From Nonomuraea aurantiaca (GTDB lineage Bacteria; Actinomycetota; Actinomycetes; Streptosporangiales; Streptosporangiaceae), in contig NZ_JAIWNB010000006.1 of assembly GCF_020215705.1 (NCBI RefSeq), positions 363,338 to 427,337 of the forward strand: a DNA stretch of 64,000 nucleotides, given 5' to 3'. The notes below the pieces were generated by a model, which was not told the DNA's origin, made no database searches, and worked only from the letters and a program-made list of their open reading frames with translations. Positions 50,320 through 58,631 of this stretch are shown here, piece by piece (position 1 is the first letter of the stretch; each line of letters begins with the position of its first letter). The position numbers and the translations under genes are program-made.

Positions 50320-52659
50320 ATGAACCAGAGATTTCCCGTTGCTGGCCTTTCACCGAGCCCCGCTCTTTCTGCGAGAATCTCCCATCCGGAAGAACCTTCG
50401 CCGGGCCGGAGCAGAACATCCGTCCGGTCCAGAATTTGGTGGAGATGGCTGCCCGCGGGCTTGGTGATGGCCTTCGCCGCGGCCACGCTCAGTCGATATG
50501 GGGTATCCAGCGGTGACATGGCCGCCTTTTTCGTCTATGTTGCGCTGAGCCTCACTTTGCCGGGCGTATTGGTCATCCGCGTACTCTACGCAGGATCGCG
50601 CACGCTGGCGGAGGAGATCGCGCTGGGTCTGGCGCTCGGCTACGCCATGGAGATTCCGCTCTACATCGGCGCCCGCGCCGTCGGCGTGCCCTTGCTCGTC
50701 ATAGCAGGTCCGCTGAGCGTGTACGTGCTTTTCCTTGCCGTCCCATCACTGCGACGACATTGGCGGAGCAGTCAGCGGCTGGCCGCACCTTGGTGGTGGT
50801 CGTGGGTCCTCGCCCTGGTCATGGCTCTCCTGGTGGCATGGAGTGCGATCAAGTTCTTCGGCGCCCACGCCATAACGTGGCCCGGCCTCGGGGAGGCAGG
50901 CCACGACATGCCGTTCCATCTCGCCCTGATCGGTGAACTGAGGCATCACGTGCCGCCCTCGGTCCCGATGGTTGCGGGCGAGCCCCTCTTCTACCATTGG
51001 TTCGTCTACGCCCACTTCGCCGCGGCCAGCCACCTGACCGGAGTGGAGCCGCTCATCCTGCTGTTCCGCCTCGGCATGCTTCCCATGCTTGCCGCGCTCG
51101 TCGTCCTCGCGGGCCTGACCGGGCGTCGAATCACGGGCTCGTGGTACGGCGGGTCGATCACGGCCGTGGGCACGGTCTCAGTAGGGGCGACGAGCCTGTA
51201 CCTGGGCGCGAACGGACGGTTCACCTGGGGCGGCATTCCAGATATGGCATGGACCAGCCCGACCCAGACTCTCGGTGCGCTGCTGTTCGCCCCACTTGTC
51301 CTCATACTTAGCCACTTGATTGGATCACGGAGATACGACCCTCGTGCATGGGGGCCGGCCCTGGTGTTGCTGATCGCGCTTACCGGCGCCAAAGCCACCT
51401 ACCTGCCGCTTCTCCTGGCCGGCCTGACCGTTGCGGCAATTGCGCAGATCGTCCAGCGACGCCGGCTGTCCCCGAATCTCATCATCGCCATCGCCATAAC
51501 GATGGTCTGCTTCCTGTTCGCACAGTTCGTCCTGTTCGGCTTGGTCAAGCAAGGGCTAGTCGTAGAACCTTTCTCCTTCACCCGCCTGGCCTGGGGGGAA
51601 TTGACCGGCGTGAACGCCAGCGGCTCCGTACCTGGCCTGGCGGCGGTGCACCTGCTCTGCTGGGCCGTCTCCTGGGCCGGGGTCGTCGGCCTGCTCGTCC
51701 GGCCGCGACAGCTCGCTCGTCCCGCGGTGGCCCTCCTGCTCGGCATCGGCATGGCCGGCGTCGGCGCGGCGCTGGTATTCGGACACCCCGGCCGAAGCCA
51801 GCTCTTCTTCCTCTGGAGCGCGTGTCCCTACCTCACTGCCCTCGCTGCCCGCGGGCTTCTCGCCCTCCTACGGCGAGCACGGGTCACCCCCACGACAACG
51901 GCATTCTGGGCCGTTTCGGGGGCTGTCACCGCGTACCTGATCTCCTTCTTCTGCGGCGTCTCCATACCGCTGGAGCCCGGACAGGACGGCGCCCTGCTAT
52001 ATCGCCCTTACTGGGTGCTTCTGGCCGCCATCGTGCTCGGGGGCGTCGTCCTGGCGATCCGGCGTGGTGCGCTGACCGCCGTAACCCTCCTCGTGGTGGC
52101 CTGCACGGCGATCGGTCTGCCGGCGTACTGGCACGCACGCGTCCTGTCCGCGCTCGACGCTTTCGGCAAGGACGACGTCCGACCTGACGTCCAGCCCGTC
52201 GCGGAGCCGTCGGTCCCCCAGGGCGGGCTGACTGCCGCACGCTGGTTGCGCGCCCACTCCGATCCCGACGACCTCGTCGCCACGAACGTGCACTGCCGCT
52301 GGGGGCGAGAGAACCCCTGTGACAGCACGTTCGCATGGGCGTCAGCGCTGACAGAACGGCGCATGCTGGTCGAAGGATGGGCCTACACGGCGGCGAACCT
52401 CAATAGCTGGCGCCCCGGGCTGACGCAGGAGAGTCTTCCCTTCTGGGACAGCCGGCGGCTCAGCGACAACGACGCTGCTTTCCAGACGCCCACGGAGAAG
52501 GCCATGCGTCTGCTTCGCGATGATTATGGGGTTCGTTGGCTTTTTGTGGAGGAAACGCCAGGGAAATACAGTTCGGCGATCGGCGATTTCGCCGAACTCC
52601 GGTTCCGTTCCGAGGACTACGCCGTATACCGGCTACCTGGGGTAATGCTTACGCAATAA
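50320..52659 (+). CDS. Large polytopic membrane protein (GT-C/YfhO-like)
   Basis: A ~779-residue protein with about 14 hydrophobic helices in its first 580 residues, then a soluble C-terminal part of ~200 residues. I use the first ATG (50320, MNQRFPVAG); the frame extends back to 50233 and no ribosome site decides. A loop near residue 170-200 (WPGLGEAGHDMPFHLALIGEL) and FYHWFVYAHFAA carry Asp/His typical of GT-C enzymes such as arabinosyl- or mannosyltransferases using lipid-linked sugars. The C-terminal end contains RWLFVEETPGKY. It could be the glycan polymerase or a GT-C branching enzyme. The exact family is unknown to me. Confidence 0.7.
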   Translation: MNQRFPVAGLSPSPALSARISHPEEPSPGRSRTSVRSRIWWRWLPAGLVMAFAAATLSRYGVSSGDMAAFFVYVALSLTLPGVLVIRVLYAGSRTLAEEIALGLALGYAMEIPLYIGARAVGVPLLVIAGPLSVYVLFLAVPSLRRHWRSSQRLAAPWWWSWVLALVMALLVAWSAIKFFGAHAITWPGLGEAGHDMPFHLALIGELRHHVPPSVPMVAGEPLFYHWFVYAHFAAASHLTGVEPLILLFRLGMLPMLAALVVLAGLTGRRITGSWYGGSITAVGTVSVGATSLYLGANGRFTWGGIPDMAWTSPTQTLGALLFAPLVLILSHLIGSRRYDPRAWGPALVLLIALTGAKATYLPLLLAGLTVAAIAQIVQRRRLSPNLIIAIAITMVCFLFAQFVLFGLVKQGLVVEPFSFTRLAWGELTGVNASGSVPGLAAVHLLCWAVSWAGVVGLLVRPRQLARPAVALLLGIGMAGVGAALVFGHPGRSQLFFLWSACPYLTALAARGLLALLRRARVTPTTTAFWAVSGAVTAYLISFFCGVSIPLEPGQDGALLYRPYWVLLAAIVLGGVVLAIRRGALTAVTLLVVACTAIGLPAYWHARVLSALDAFGKDDVRPDVQPVAEPSVPQGGLTAARWLRAHSDPDDLVATNVHCRWGRENPCDSTFAWASALTERRMLVEGWAYTAANLNSWRPGLTQESLPFWDSRRLSDNDAAFQTPTEKAMRLLRDDYGVRWLFVEETPGKYSSAIGDFAELRFRSEDYAVYRLPGVMLTQ

Positions 52660-52743
52660 TCGTCCGGCCATGCGACACGTCGCCGCGCCGCTCCGTTCGC
52701 CGCGTTGTTCACTGCGTTCGTGTATGCGACTGATCTGAGGACG

Positions 52744-53874
52744 GTGCCGTTCAACCGGACGTACATCGCGGACAATGAGCTCGACTACCTGACGGAAGCC
52801 GTACGCGGCCACTCCACCTGCGGCGACGGGCCCTTCACGCGGCGGGCCACCGTGCTCGTCGAGCAGATCACCGGTGCCGGGCAGGCTCTCCTGACCACCT
52901 CCTGCACGCACGCGCTGGAGATGTCGGCGATCCTGCTGGACCTGCGGCCCGGCGACGAGGTGATCACGCCATCGTTCACGTTCATGTCGACGGCCAACGC
53001 CTTCGCCTTGCGCGGCGCGGTGCCGGTGTTCGTCGACTGCCGACCCGACACGCTTAACCTGGACGAGCGGCGGCTGGAGGCGGCGATCACCGAGCGCACC
53101 CGGGCTGTGGTGGTGGTCCACTATGCCGGTGTCGCCTGCGCGATGGACGAGATCGGAGAGCTGGCCCGCCGATACGGCCTGGCCGTCATCGAGGACAACG
53201 CCCACGGGCTGGGCGGCCGCTACCGGGGCCGGCCGCTCGGCTCGTTCGGCTGCCTGGCGACTCAGAGCTTCCACGAGACGAAGAACATCCAGTGCGGCGA
53301 AGCCGGCGCGCTGCTCGTGAACGACACGGCCCTGACCGAGCGGGCGGAGATCGTCCGGGAGAAGGGGACAGACCGCAGCCGGTTCTACCGCGGCCAGGTC
53401 GACAAGTACCGGTGGATCGACATCGGGTCGAGCTACCTGCCCTCCGACGTGCTCGCCGCGCAGCTGACCGCCCAACTCGAGGCGTTCGACACGATCCAGG
53501 CGCGCCGCCACGAGGTATGGGACCGCTACCACGAGGAGCTGGCCGACTGGGCCGCGGGCAACGGGGCCGGCCAGCCGACCGTCCCCGACGACCGCGCGCA
53601 CCCCGCGCACCTGTACTACCTGCTGATGCCCGACCTGGACCACCGCCAGGCGCTCATCGCGCACCTCGCCGAGCGTGGCGTGCAGGCGGTGTTCCACTAT
53701 CAACCGCTGCACTCCTCCCCCGCCGGCATACGGTACGGCCGCACCGCTCCGGGCGGCTGCCCGGTGACGGAGCAGGTCACCGATCGGCTGGTCCGGCTGC
53801 CGCTCTTCGCCGGCCTCGACGAGCCCGGCGTGACCCGGGTGATCGACGCCGTGCGTACCTACGAGGTGAGCTGA
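52744..53874 (+). CDS. rffA: dTDP-4-amino-4,6-dideoxygalactose transaminase (WecE/RffA-type)
   Basis: A 376-residue PLP enzyme, the length of E. coli WecE. The GTG at 52744 gives MPFNRTYIADNELDYL, matching the family start; GAGG lies 3 bases before it, and a longer frame starts at 52705. The active Lys is Lys180 in SFHETKNIQCGEAGAL, with VIEDNAHGLGG supplying the PLP Asp. TPSFTFMSTANAFALRGAVPVFVD is the usual N-terminal core. It converts dTDP-4-keto-6-deoxyglucose (from RmlB) to dTDP-Fuc4N with glutamate. One base overlaps the acetyltransferase start. Confidence 0.92.
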   Translation: MPFNRTYIADNELDYLTEAVRGHSTCGDGPFTRRATVLVEQITGAGQALLTTSCTHALEMSAILLDLRPGDEVITPSFTFMSTANAFALRGAVPVFVDCRPDTLNLDERRLEAAITERTRAVVVVHYAGVACAMDEIGELARRYGLAVIEDNAHGLGGRYRGRPLGSFGCLATQSFHETKNIQCGEAGALLVNDTALTERAEIVREKGTDRSRFYRGQVDKYRWIDIGSSYLPSDVLAAQLTAQLEAFDTIQARRHEVWDRYHEELADWAAGNGAGQPTVPDDRAHPAHLYYLLMPDLDHRQALIAHLAERGVQAVFHYQPLHSSPAGIRYGRTAPGGCPVTEQVTDRLVRLPLFAGLDEPGVTRVIDAVRTYEVS

Positions 53875-54659
53875 TGGCCTGGCACGACGTGATCGAGGCC
53901 CCCGCGCCGCAGGCCCAAGAGTCGCCGCAGGAGTCGGCCCGCTTCGGCTGCTCGGTGGAGCGACTCACCGTATCGGTCGCCTCCGGGACACGGCTCGCCT
54001 CGGTCCGCGAGGCGATCCTGCGCTCAACCGCGGACGTCGTCGTGCTGCGATATCCCGCCGAGCACATCGGGTGGTTCGCCGCGCTGACGGATCTGGGCAG
54101 GACCGCGGTCTTCGCCGACTCCCTGGTGTACTGGCAGCTTCTGGTCGGCAGGGGGCGCGCGCCCGCGCCTTCGCCCGAGCTGTCGGTGACCGAGGCGCCC
54201 GGCGCCGCCGCCGTCGCGGGTCTGGTGGCCGACATCTTCTCCGCGTACGGCAGCCACCACCTGGCCAACCCGCTGTTCGACCCCGCGCTGGCGCTCGCCG
54301 GTTACCAGGAATGGGCGCTGCATTCGGCCGCCCGGGACGGATGCCTGGCGCTACGCGGCCTGGACGGCGACAACGGCTCAGGCCTGCTCGCGCTCGCCAC
54401 CCTGGAGGAGGACGCCGACCGCACCGAGATCCAGCTCGCCGGAGTGATCCCCGCCCAGCAGGGGCGGGGACTCTACGCCTACCTGCTCAAGGCGGTCGAG
54501 GACCGCACGCGGGCACGCGGCGGGCGCGAGGTGGTCATCTCCACGCAGGGACACAACACGCGGGTGCAGCGGGCCTGGGCCCGATACGGGTTCGAACCGG
54601 TGCAGACGCTGATCACTACTCACCTGGTCCTGAGCCCGCTCCTGCGTGGACGGGGATGA
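53874..54659 (+). CDS. GNAT N-acetyltransferase, probable dTDP-fucosamine acetyltransferase
   Basis: A 261-residue protein starting MAWHDVIEAPAP at 53874, its ATG sharing a base with the transaminase stop (TGATG). The C-terminal half is a GNAT fold: LALATLEEDADRTEIQLAGV then PAQQGRGLYAYLLKAVEDR, the acetyl-CoA pyrophosphate loop (Q/R-x-x-G-x-G/A), and RVQRAWARYGFEPVQTLITTHL. The N-terminal ~100 residues are a separate less conserved domain, as in WecD/RffC. Coupling to WecE suggests it N-acetylates dTDP-Fuc4N to dTDP-Fuc4NAc. Its end overlaps the convergent GT2 gene by 44 bases. Confidence 0.8.
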   Translation: MAWHDVIEAPAPQAQESPQESARFGCSVERLTVSVASGTRLASVREAILRSTADVVVLRYPAEHIGWFAALTDLGRTAVFADSLVYWQLLVGRGRAPAPSPELSVTEAPGAAAVAGLVADIFSAYGSHHLANPLFDPALALAGYQEWALHSAARDGCLALRGLDGDNGSGLLALATLEEDADRTEIQLAGVIPAQQGRGLYAYLLKAVEDRTRARGGREVVISTQGHNTRVQRAWARYGFEPVQTLITTHLVLSPLLRGRG

Positions 54660-55611
54660 CAGGTTCCTCGGGGCGATCGGTGGCGTGGAACGGGCCGACC
54701 CGCTCTCTGACCACGTAGGTCGGCCGGCCCATGCCGCTGCCGTGGATCCGGCCGACGTACTCGCCGAGCATGCCGATGGCGAAGAGTTGCGCGGAGGAGA
54801 AGAGGGCCACCATAGACGCGACGGTCGTGAAGCCGGCCACCGTGGTGTCCCCGACGGCGAAGCGCCACAGCACGCCGACGCCGAGCACCAACCCGATGAC
54901 GCCGGCCAGGAAGCCGAGGTAGCTCGCCGCCCGCAGCGGCGCCGCGCTGTAGCCGACCAGCATGTTCATCGCGTGGCGGAACAGCATGCGGACCGTGTAG
55001 TTGGAGCGCCCGTGCGCGCGCTGGTTCATCTGGACCTGGACCGAGCCGACCTTCGCCGTGGCCCAGGACAGCGCCACGTCGATCGACGCGTGCGGCCCGG
55101 ACAGACCCCGAAAGCCGTCGCGCAGCCGGGTGCGGAAGGCTCGGAAGGCGCTGATCTCCTGCGCGGTCCGGATGCCGAGCGCGCCTGACAGGCCGGCCTT
55201 CACCGAACGGGAGGCCAGGTTCCGCAGGAAGCCGTGCTCCTCCTCGACGGCGACGCCGTACACCAGGTCGAGCCGATCGCCCTCCAGGGCGGCCAGCAGG
55301 CTCGGAATCTGCTCGGGCGGATGCTGCAGGTCGTCGTCCAGGGTGACGACCACGTCGTGGGCGGCCTCGCGGATGCCGGCGACGAGCGCGTTGTGCTGGC
55401 CGTAGTTGCGCGACAGGTTGACAGCGCGGACCCCCTCGATGCTGCGGGCCAGTGCGGCGGCCGTCTCCCAGGTCTCGTCTGGACTGCCGTCGACCACGAG
55501 CAGGATCTCGTGGCGGACGGAGACCTGGCTCAGCGTCGAGACGATCCTGCTCACCAGCGTGGGCAGGGTGCGCGCCGACCGGTAACACGGAATTACCACC
55601 GACACCGACAT
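54616..55611 (-). CDS. Glycosyltransferase family 2 (dolichol-phosphate-type, membrane-anchored)
   Basis: A 331-residue GT-A enzyme starting MSVSVVIPCYRSARTL at 55611, after GGGGGA. The nucleotide-binding and metal sites are LVVDGSPDETW and VVTLDDDLQHPP (DxD). The acceptor part is RNYGQHNALVAGI. Two helices near residues 230-300 (LGFLAGVIGLVLGVGVLWRF and ASMVALFSSAQLFAIGMLGEYVG) anchor it, as in GtrB/DPM1-like enzymes that load undecaprenyl phosphate with a sugar. The neighbouring divergent gene is a GtrA-type protein, the usual partner in flipping such lipids. Confidence 0.92.
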   Translation of the reverse strand: MSVSVVIPCYRSARTLPTLVSRIVSTLSQVSVRHEILLVVDGSPDETWETAAALARSIEGVRAVNLSRNYGQHNALVAGIREAAHDVVVTLDDDLQHPPEQIPSLLAALEGDRLDLVYGVAVEEEHGFLRNLASRSVKAGLSGALGIRTAQEISAFRAFRTRLRDGFRGLSGPHASIDVALSWATAKVGSVQVQMNQRAHGRSNYTVRMLFRHAMNMLVGYSAAPLRAASYLGFLAGVIGLVLGVGVLWRFAVGDTTVAGFTTVASMVALFSSAQLFAIGMLGEYVGRIHGSGMGRPTYVVRERVGPFHATDRPEEPVIPVHAGAGSGPGE

Positions 55612-55674
55612 GGATCCCCCGATCGTCCAATGCAAACCGGTTATAGTCATGCAACCCCCACCACGCGATTCAAG

Positions 55675-56148
55675 ATGCGGAGTGCGGGCCACATGGTCGA
55701 CCTGAGAAGCCGGACCAAGCGCGGCAAAAAACCGTCATTCGGATGGCTGACCCTGATCCCGGCTCTTGTTGGCCACCGCATCACATATCTGCTGGCCGGC
55801 GCCATGACAGCGGTGGTCTATTACATTCTCCTGGGGCTAGCATTGATGGTCGCGGAGAATGCGGTGCCCTATCTTGTGCTGGTCGTGGTCAGCCACTTCG
55901 TCACCGTGGTCATCGTCTACCCGGGCTATCGGCTGCTGGTATTCCGCATTCCAGGTGATTCCTGGATATCTGGCTACCTCCGGTTCTACCTGGTAGGGCT
56001 GGGCTTTCTCGGGACGTCGCTGGGCGGTCTCCCTATCTTGGTGGAGGTGGCCGGGATGCCGCTGATGCTCGCACAGGGTCTGATCATCCTGGCGAGCCCG
56101 CCGTTGAGCTATCTCATCCACCGCAAGTGGACGTTCCGTGCGGCATGA
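55675..56148 (+). CDS. GtrA family membrane protein
   Basis: A 157-residue protein with four hydrophobic helices (YLLAGAMTAVVYYILLGLAL, then YLVLVVVSHFVTVVIVYPGY, FYLVGLGFLGTSLGG, and LMLAQGLIILASPPLSYLIH) and the GtrA end FLIHRKWTF-like (YLIHRKWTFRAA). The start may be 55675 or the ATG at 55693. GtrA proteins are thought to flip or assist transfer of undecaprenyl-phosphate-linked sugars made by GtrB-type GT2 enzymes. It is divergent from the GT2 gene, sharing a 63-base promoter gap, and precedes rmlA. Confidence 0.88.
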   Translation: MRSAGHMVDLRSRTKRGKKPSFGWLTLIPALVGHRITYLLAGAMTAVVYYILLGLALMVAENAVPYLVLVVVSHFVTVVIVYPGYRLLVFRIPGDSWISGYLRFYLVGLGFLGTSLGGLPILVEVAGMPLMLAQGLIILASPPLSYLIHRKWTFRAA

Positions 56149-56288
56149 ACGTCTAGCACCGGCAACGTACCGGGCGCCATTGAACAAGAGCGCGCGGCAG
56201 AAGCGCTGCCCCAGGTAGAACGGTGCCTAAGCTCCTGCTCGCAGGCGGCCGCTACGGCCACGTCTTCTTCGCGGAAGGACCACGACCG

Positions 56289-57356
56289 ATGAAGGCACTC
56301 GTGCTGGCGGGCGGCAAGGGGACGAGGTTGCGCCCGCTCACCCACACTTCAGCCAAGCAGCTCGTCCCCGTGGCCAACAAACCGGTGCTCTATTACGGGC
56401 TCGAAGCCCTGCGCGACGCCGGCATCACCAAGATCGGCATCATCGTCGGTGACACCGGTCAGGAGATGCGTAACGCCATCGGCGACGGCTCGCGGTTCGG
56501 CCTCGAAGTCACCTACATTCCTCAGGAGGCTCCGCTGGGTCTGGCCCACTGCGTCCTCATCGCCAGGGAGTTCCTGGCCGAGGAGCCGTTCGTCATGTAC
56601 CTCGGCGACAACTTCCTGGTCGGCGGCATCAATGACCTGGTCGGCGCCTTCCGCCAGGCCGACCACGACGCGCAGATCCTGCTTACGAAGGTCGCCGAGC
56701 CGCAGTTCTACGGGGTCGCCGAGCTCGGACCCGCCGGGGAGATCGTCGGGCTGGAAGAGAAGCCGGATCACCCGCGCAGCGACCTCGCGATCGTGGGGGT
56801 CTATATCTTCTCCCCCGCCATCCACGACGCCGTACGAGCCATCACGCCGTCCGCGCGGGGCGAGCTTGAGATCACCGACGCCATCACCTGGCTCATCGAC
56901 AACGGCTTCCGCGTCCACTCCCACCTGGTCAGCGGCTACTGGAAGGACACCGGCCGGCTGCAGGACATCCTGGAGTGCAACCGCATCGTCCTCGAACAGG
57001 TGGAGCCGGAGATCAACGGCTTCGTCGACGGTCTGAGCGAGATCACCGGAAGGGTCGCCATCGAGCGAGGCGCGGTAGTGGAGAACTCGGTGCTGCGCGG
57101 GCCGATCGTGGTCGGAGCCAACACCAAGATCACCTCGGCCTATGTGGGCCCCTTCACGTCAATCGGGTCCGACTGCGTGGTGGCGAATGCGGAGGTCGAG
57201 TACTCGATCGTGCTCGACGGCTCCTCCTTGGTCGGCGTCTCACGCATCGCCCGCTCCCTGATCGGGCGCAACGTGGAAGTGACCAGCGCGATCGGCACGC
57301 CCAACACCCACGAGCTCATGGTGGGCGACCACAGCAAGATCAAGGTGCGCGCATGA
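56289..57356 (+). CDS. rfbA: Glucose-1-phosphate thymidylyltransferase (long RmlA type)
   Basis: A 355-residue nucleotidyltransferase starting MKALVLAGGKGTRLRPL at 56289 (the frame extends 22 codons upstream). LAGGKGTRLRP is the dTTP-binding loop. EKPDHPRSDLAIVGVYIFSP and SGYWKDTGRLQDILECN are hallmark segments. The C-terminal ~110 residues (ITGRVAIERGAVVENSV, then VVGANTKITSAYVGPFTSIG) form a left-handed beta-helix, as in the long actinobacterial form used in secondary-metabolite and surface-sugar pathways. It makes dTDP-glucose for RmlB. Overlaps rmlB by ATGA. Confidence 0.95.
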   Translation: MKALVLAGGKGTRLRPLTHTSAKQLVPVANKPVLYYGLEALRDAGITKIGIIVGDTGQEMRNAIGDGSRFGLEVTYIPQEAPLGLAHCVLIAREFLAEEPFVMYLGDNFLVGGINDLVGAFRQADHDAQILLTKVAEPQFYGVAELGPAGEIVGLEEKPDHPRSDLAIVGVYIFSPAIHDAVRAITPSARGELEITDAITWLIDNGFRVHSHLVSGYWKDTGRLQDILECNRIVLEQVEPEINGFVDGLSEITGRVAIERGAVVENSVLRGPIVVGANTKITSAYVGPFTSIGSDCVVANAEVEYSIVLDGSSLVGVSRIARSLIGRNVEVTSAIGTPNTHELMVGDHSKIKVRA

Positions 57357-58330
57357 ACATCCTCGTCACCGGTGGCGCCGGTTTCATTGGATCCCACTAC
57401 GTACGGTCGTTGCTGCTCGGGTTGTATCCCGACTACGAGGACGTCAGCGTCACCGTTCTGGACGAGCTCACCTATGCCGGAAACCTCGAGAACCTGGCTC
57501 CCGTGGCAGGGCATCCCCGCTACAGATTCCTGCGGGGCGACATCACTGACACACGGCTGCTCGCAGAGATCGTCCCCTGGTGCGACATCTTGCTGAACTT
57601 CGCGGCCGAAACGCACGTCGACCGGTCCATCACGGGCGCCGGGGCATTCGTGACGACCAACGTGCTGGGCACCCAGCGGCTCCTCCAGGCGGCGCTCGAC
57701 GCGGGCGTCCAGACGATGGTCCACATCTCCACCGACGAGGTGTACGGGTCGATCTCCGAGGGGTCCTGGACCGAGGAGGAACCCCTGCTGCCCAACTCGC
57801 CATACTCGGCGGCCAAGGCGGGAGGCGATCTGCTGTGCCGGGCCTACCATCGGACACACGGCCTGGATGTACGCGTGACCCGTTGCTCCAACAACTATGG
57901 CCCCTACCAGTACCCGGAGAAGCTGATCCCCCTCTTCGTCACCAACCTCCTCGACCGCGAGCCCGTTCCGCTCTACGGCGACGGACGCAACGTGCGGGAC
58001 TGGCTGCATGTCGACGACCACTGCCGCGGCATCCAGTTGGTGCTGGAGAAGGGGTCACCAGGCGAGGTCTACAACATCGGCGGCGGCACGGAGCTGACCA
58101 ACAGGGAGCTGACCGAGTTGCTGCTCGCGGCCTTCGGCCTGGGCTGGGACATGGTGCGGCAGGTGCCGGACCGGCCGGGGCACGACCTGCGCTACTCCGT
58201 TGACTGCGGCAAGCTCCGAGCTCTCGGCTACGAGCCGGGCCGGAGCTTCGCGGATGGCCTGACCGAGGTGATCCGCTGGTACACCGACAACCAGAGCTGG
58301 TGGCGACCGCTGAAGAACAAGCCGGCCTGA
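57353..58330 (+). CDS. rfbB: dTDP-glucose 4,6-dehydratase
   Basis: A 325-residue extended SDR starting MNILVTGGAGFIGSHYV. The catalytic features are HISTDEVYGSI (Thr/Asp/Glu) and SPYSAAKAGGDLL (Tyr-x3-Lys). AAETHVDRSITGAGAFVTTNVLGT and RCSNNYGPYQYPEKLIPLF are diagnostic for RmlB. It produces dTDP-4-keto-6-deoxy-D-glucose, the substrate of the WecE-type transaminase at 52744. Neither RmlC nor RmlD is present, so dTDP-rhamnose cannot be made from this window alone. A strong hairpin follows the stop. Confidence 0.96.
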   Translation: MNILVTGGAGFIGSHYVRSLLLGLYPDYEDVSVTVLDELTYAGNLENLAPVAGHPRYRFLRGDITDTRLLAEIVPWCDILLNFAAETHVDRSITGAGAFVTTNVLGTQRLLQAALDAGVQTMVHISTDEVYGSISEGSWTEEEPLLPNSPYSAAKAGGDLLCRAYHRTHGLDVRVTRCSNNYGPYQYPEKLIPLFVTNLLDREPVPLYGDGRNVRDWLHVDDHCRGIQLVLEKGSPGEVYNIGGGTELTNRELTELLLAAFGLGWDMVRQVPDRPGHDLRYSVDCGKLRALGYEPGRSFADGLTEVIRWYTDNQSWWRPLKNKPA

Positions 58331-58354
58331 CCCACTCGCCTGAGGCACCCGGAG

Positions 58355-58392
58355 AGAGGCCGGGGGGGAGGCCCCCCTTCCCGCCGGCCTCT
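58355..58392 (+). terminator. Terminator after rmlB
   Basis: AGAGGCCGG at 58355 and its complement CCGGCCTCT at 58384 enclose a G-then-C-rich segment that extends the pairing. It begins 24 bases after the rmlB stop. No T-run. Confidence 0.7.
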
Positions 58393-58570
58393 GTACGTGG
58401 CCCGGGCCCCCACTTCCCCGCCAGGACGGTTCGCCGGAAAGGGGAGTACAGCCGTAACCGTGATCACCGTCATCAGCGCGCCCGTGGGCATCCAGGCGTG
58501 CGCGGCCTCGGCTCCCGTCCAGCGATCCGGCCGCCCTGAGCGCCGGGCTGTGCGGTCTCGCCACGAGATC

Positions 58571-58604
58571 GAGCCTGTGGGCGCCGACCAGCGCCCACAG
58601 GCTC
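58571..58604. terminator. Terminator at the 3' end of the DUF4082 gene
   Basis: A perfect 14-bp inverted repeat (GAGCCTGTGGGCGC and its complement, 6-base loop), 27 bases beyond the minus-strand stop at 58632. With 58355-58392 it isolates the two convergent units. Between them, 58393-58570, I see no gene. Confidence 0.75.
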
Positions 58605-58631
58605 CTGTCATGAGCCAGATACCCCCATCAA

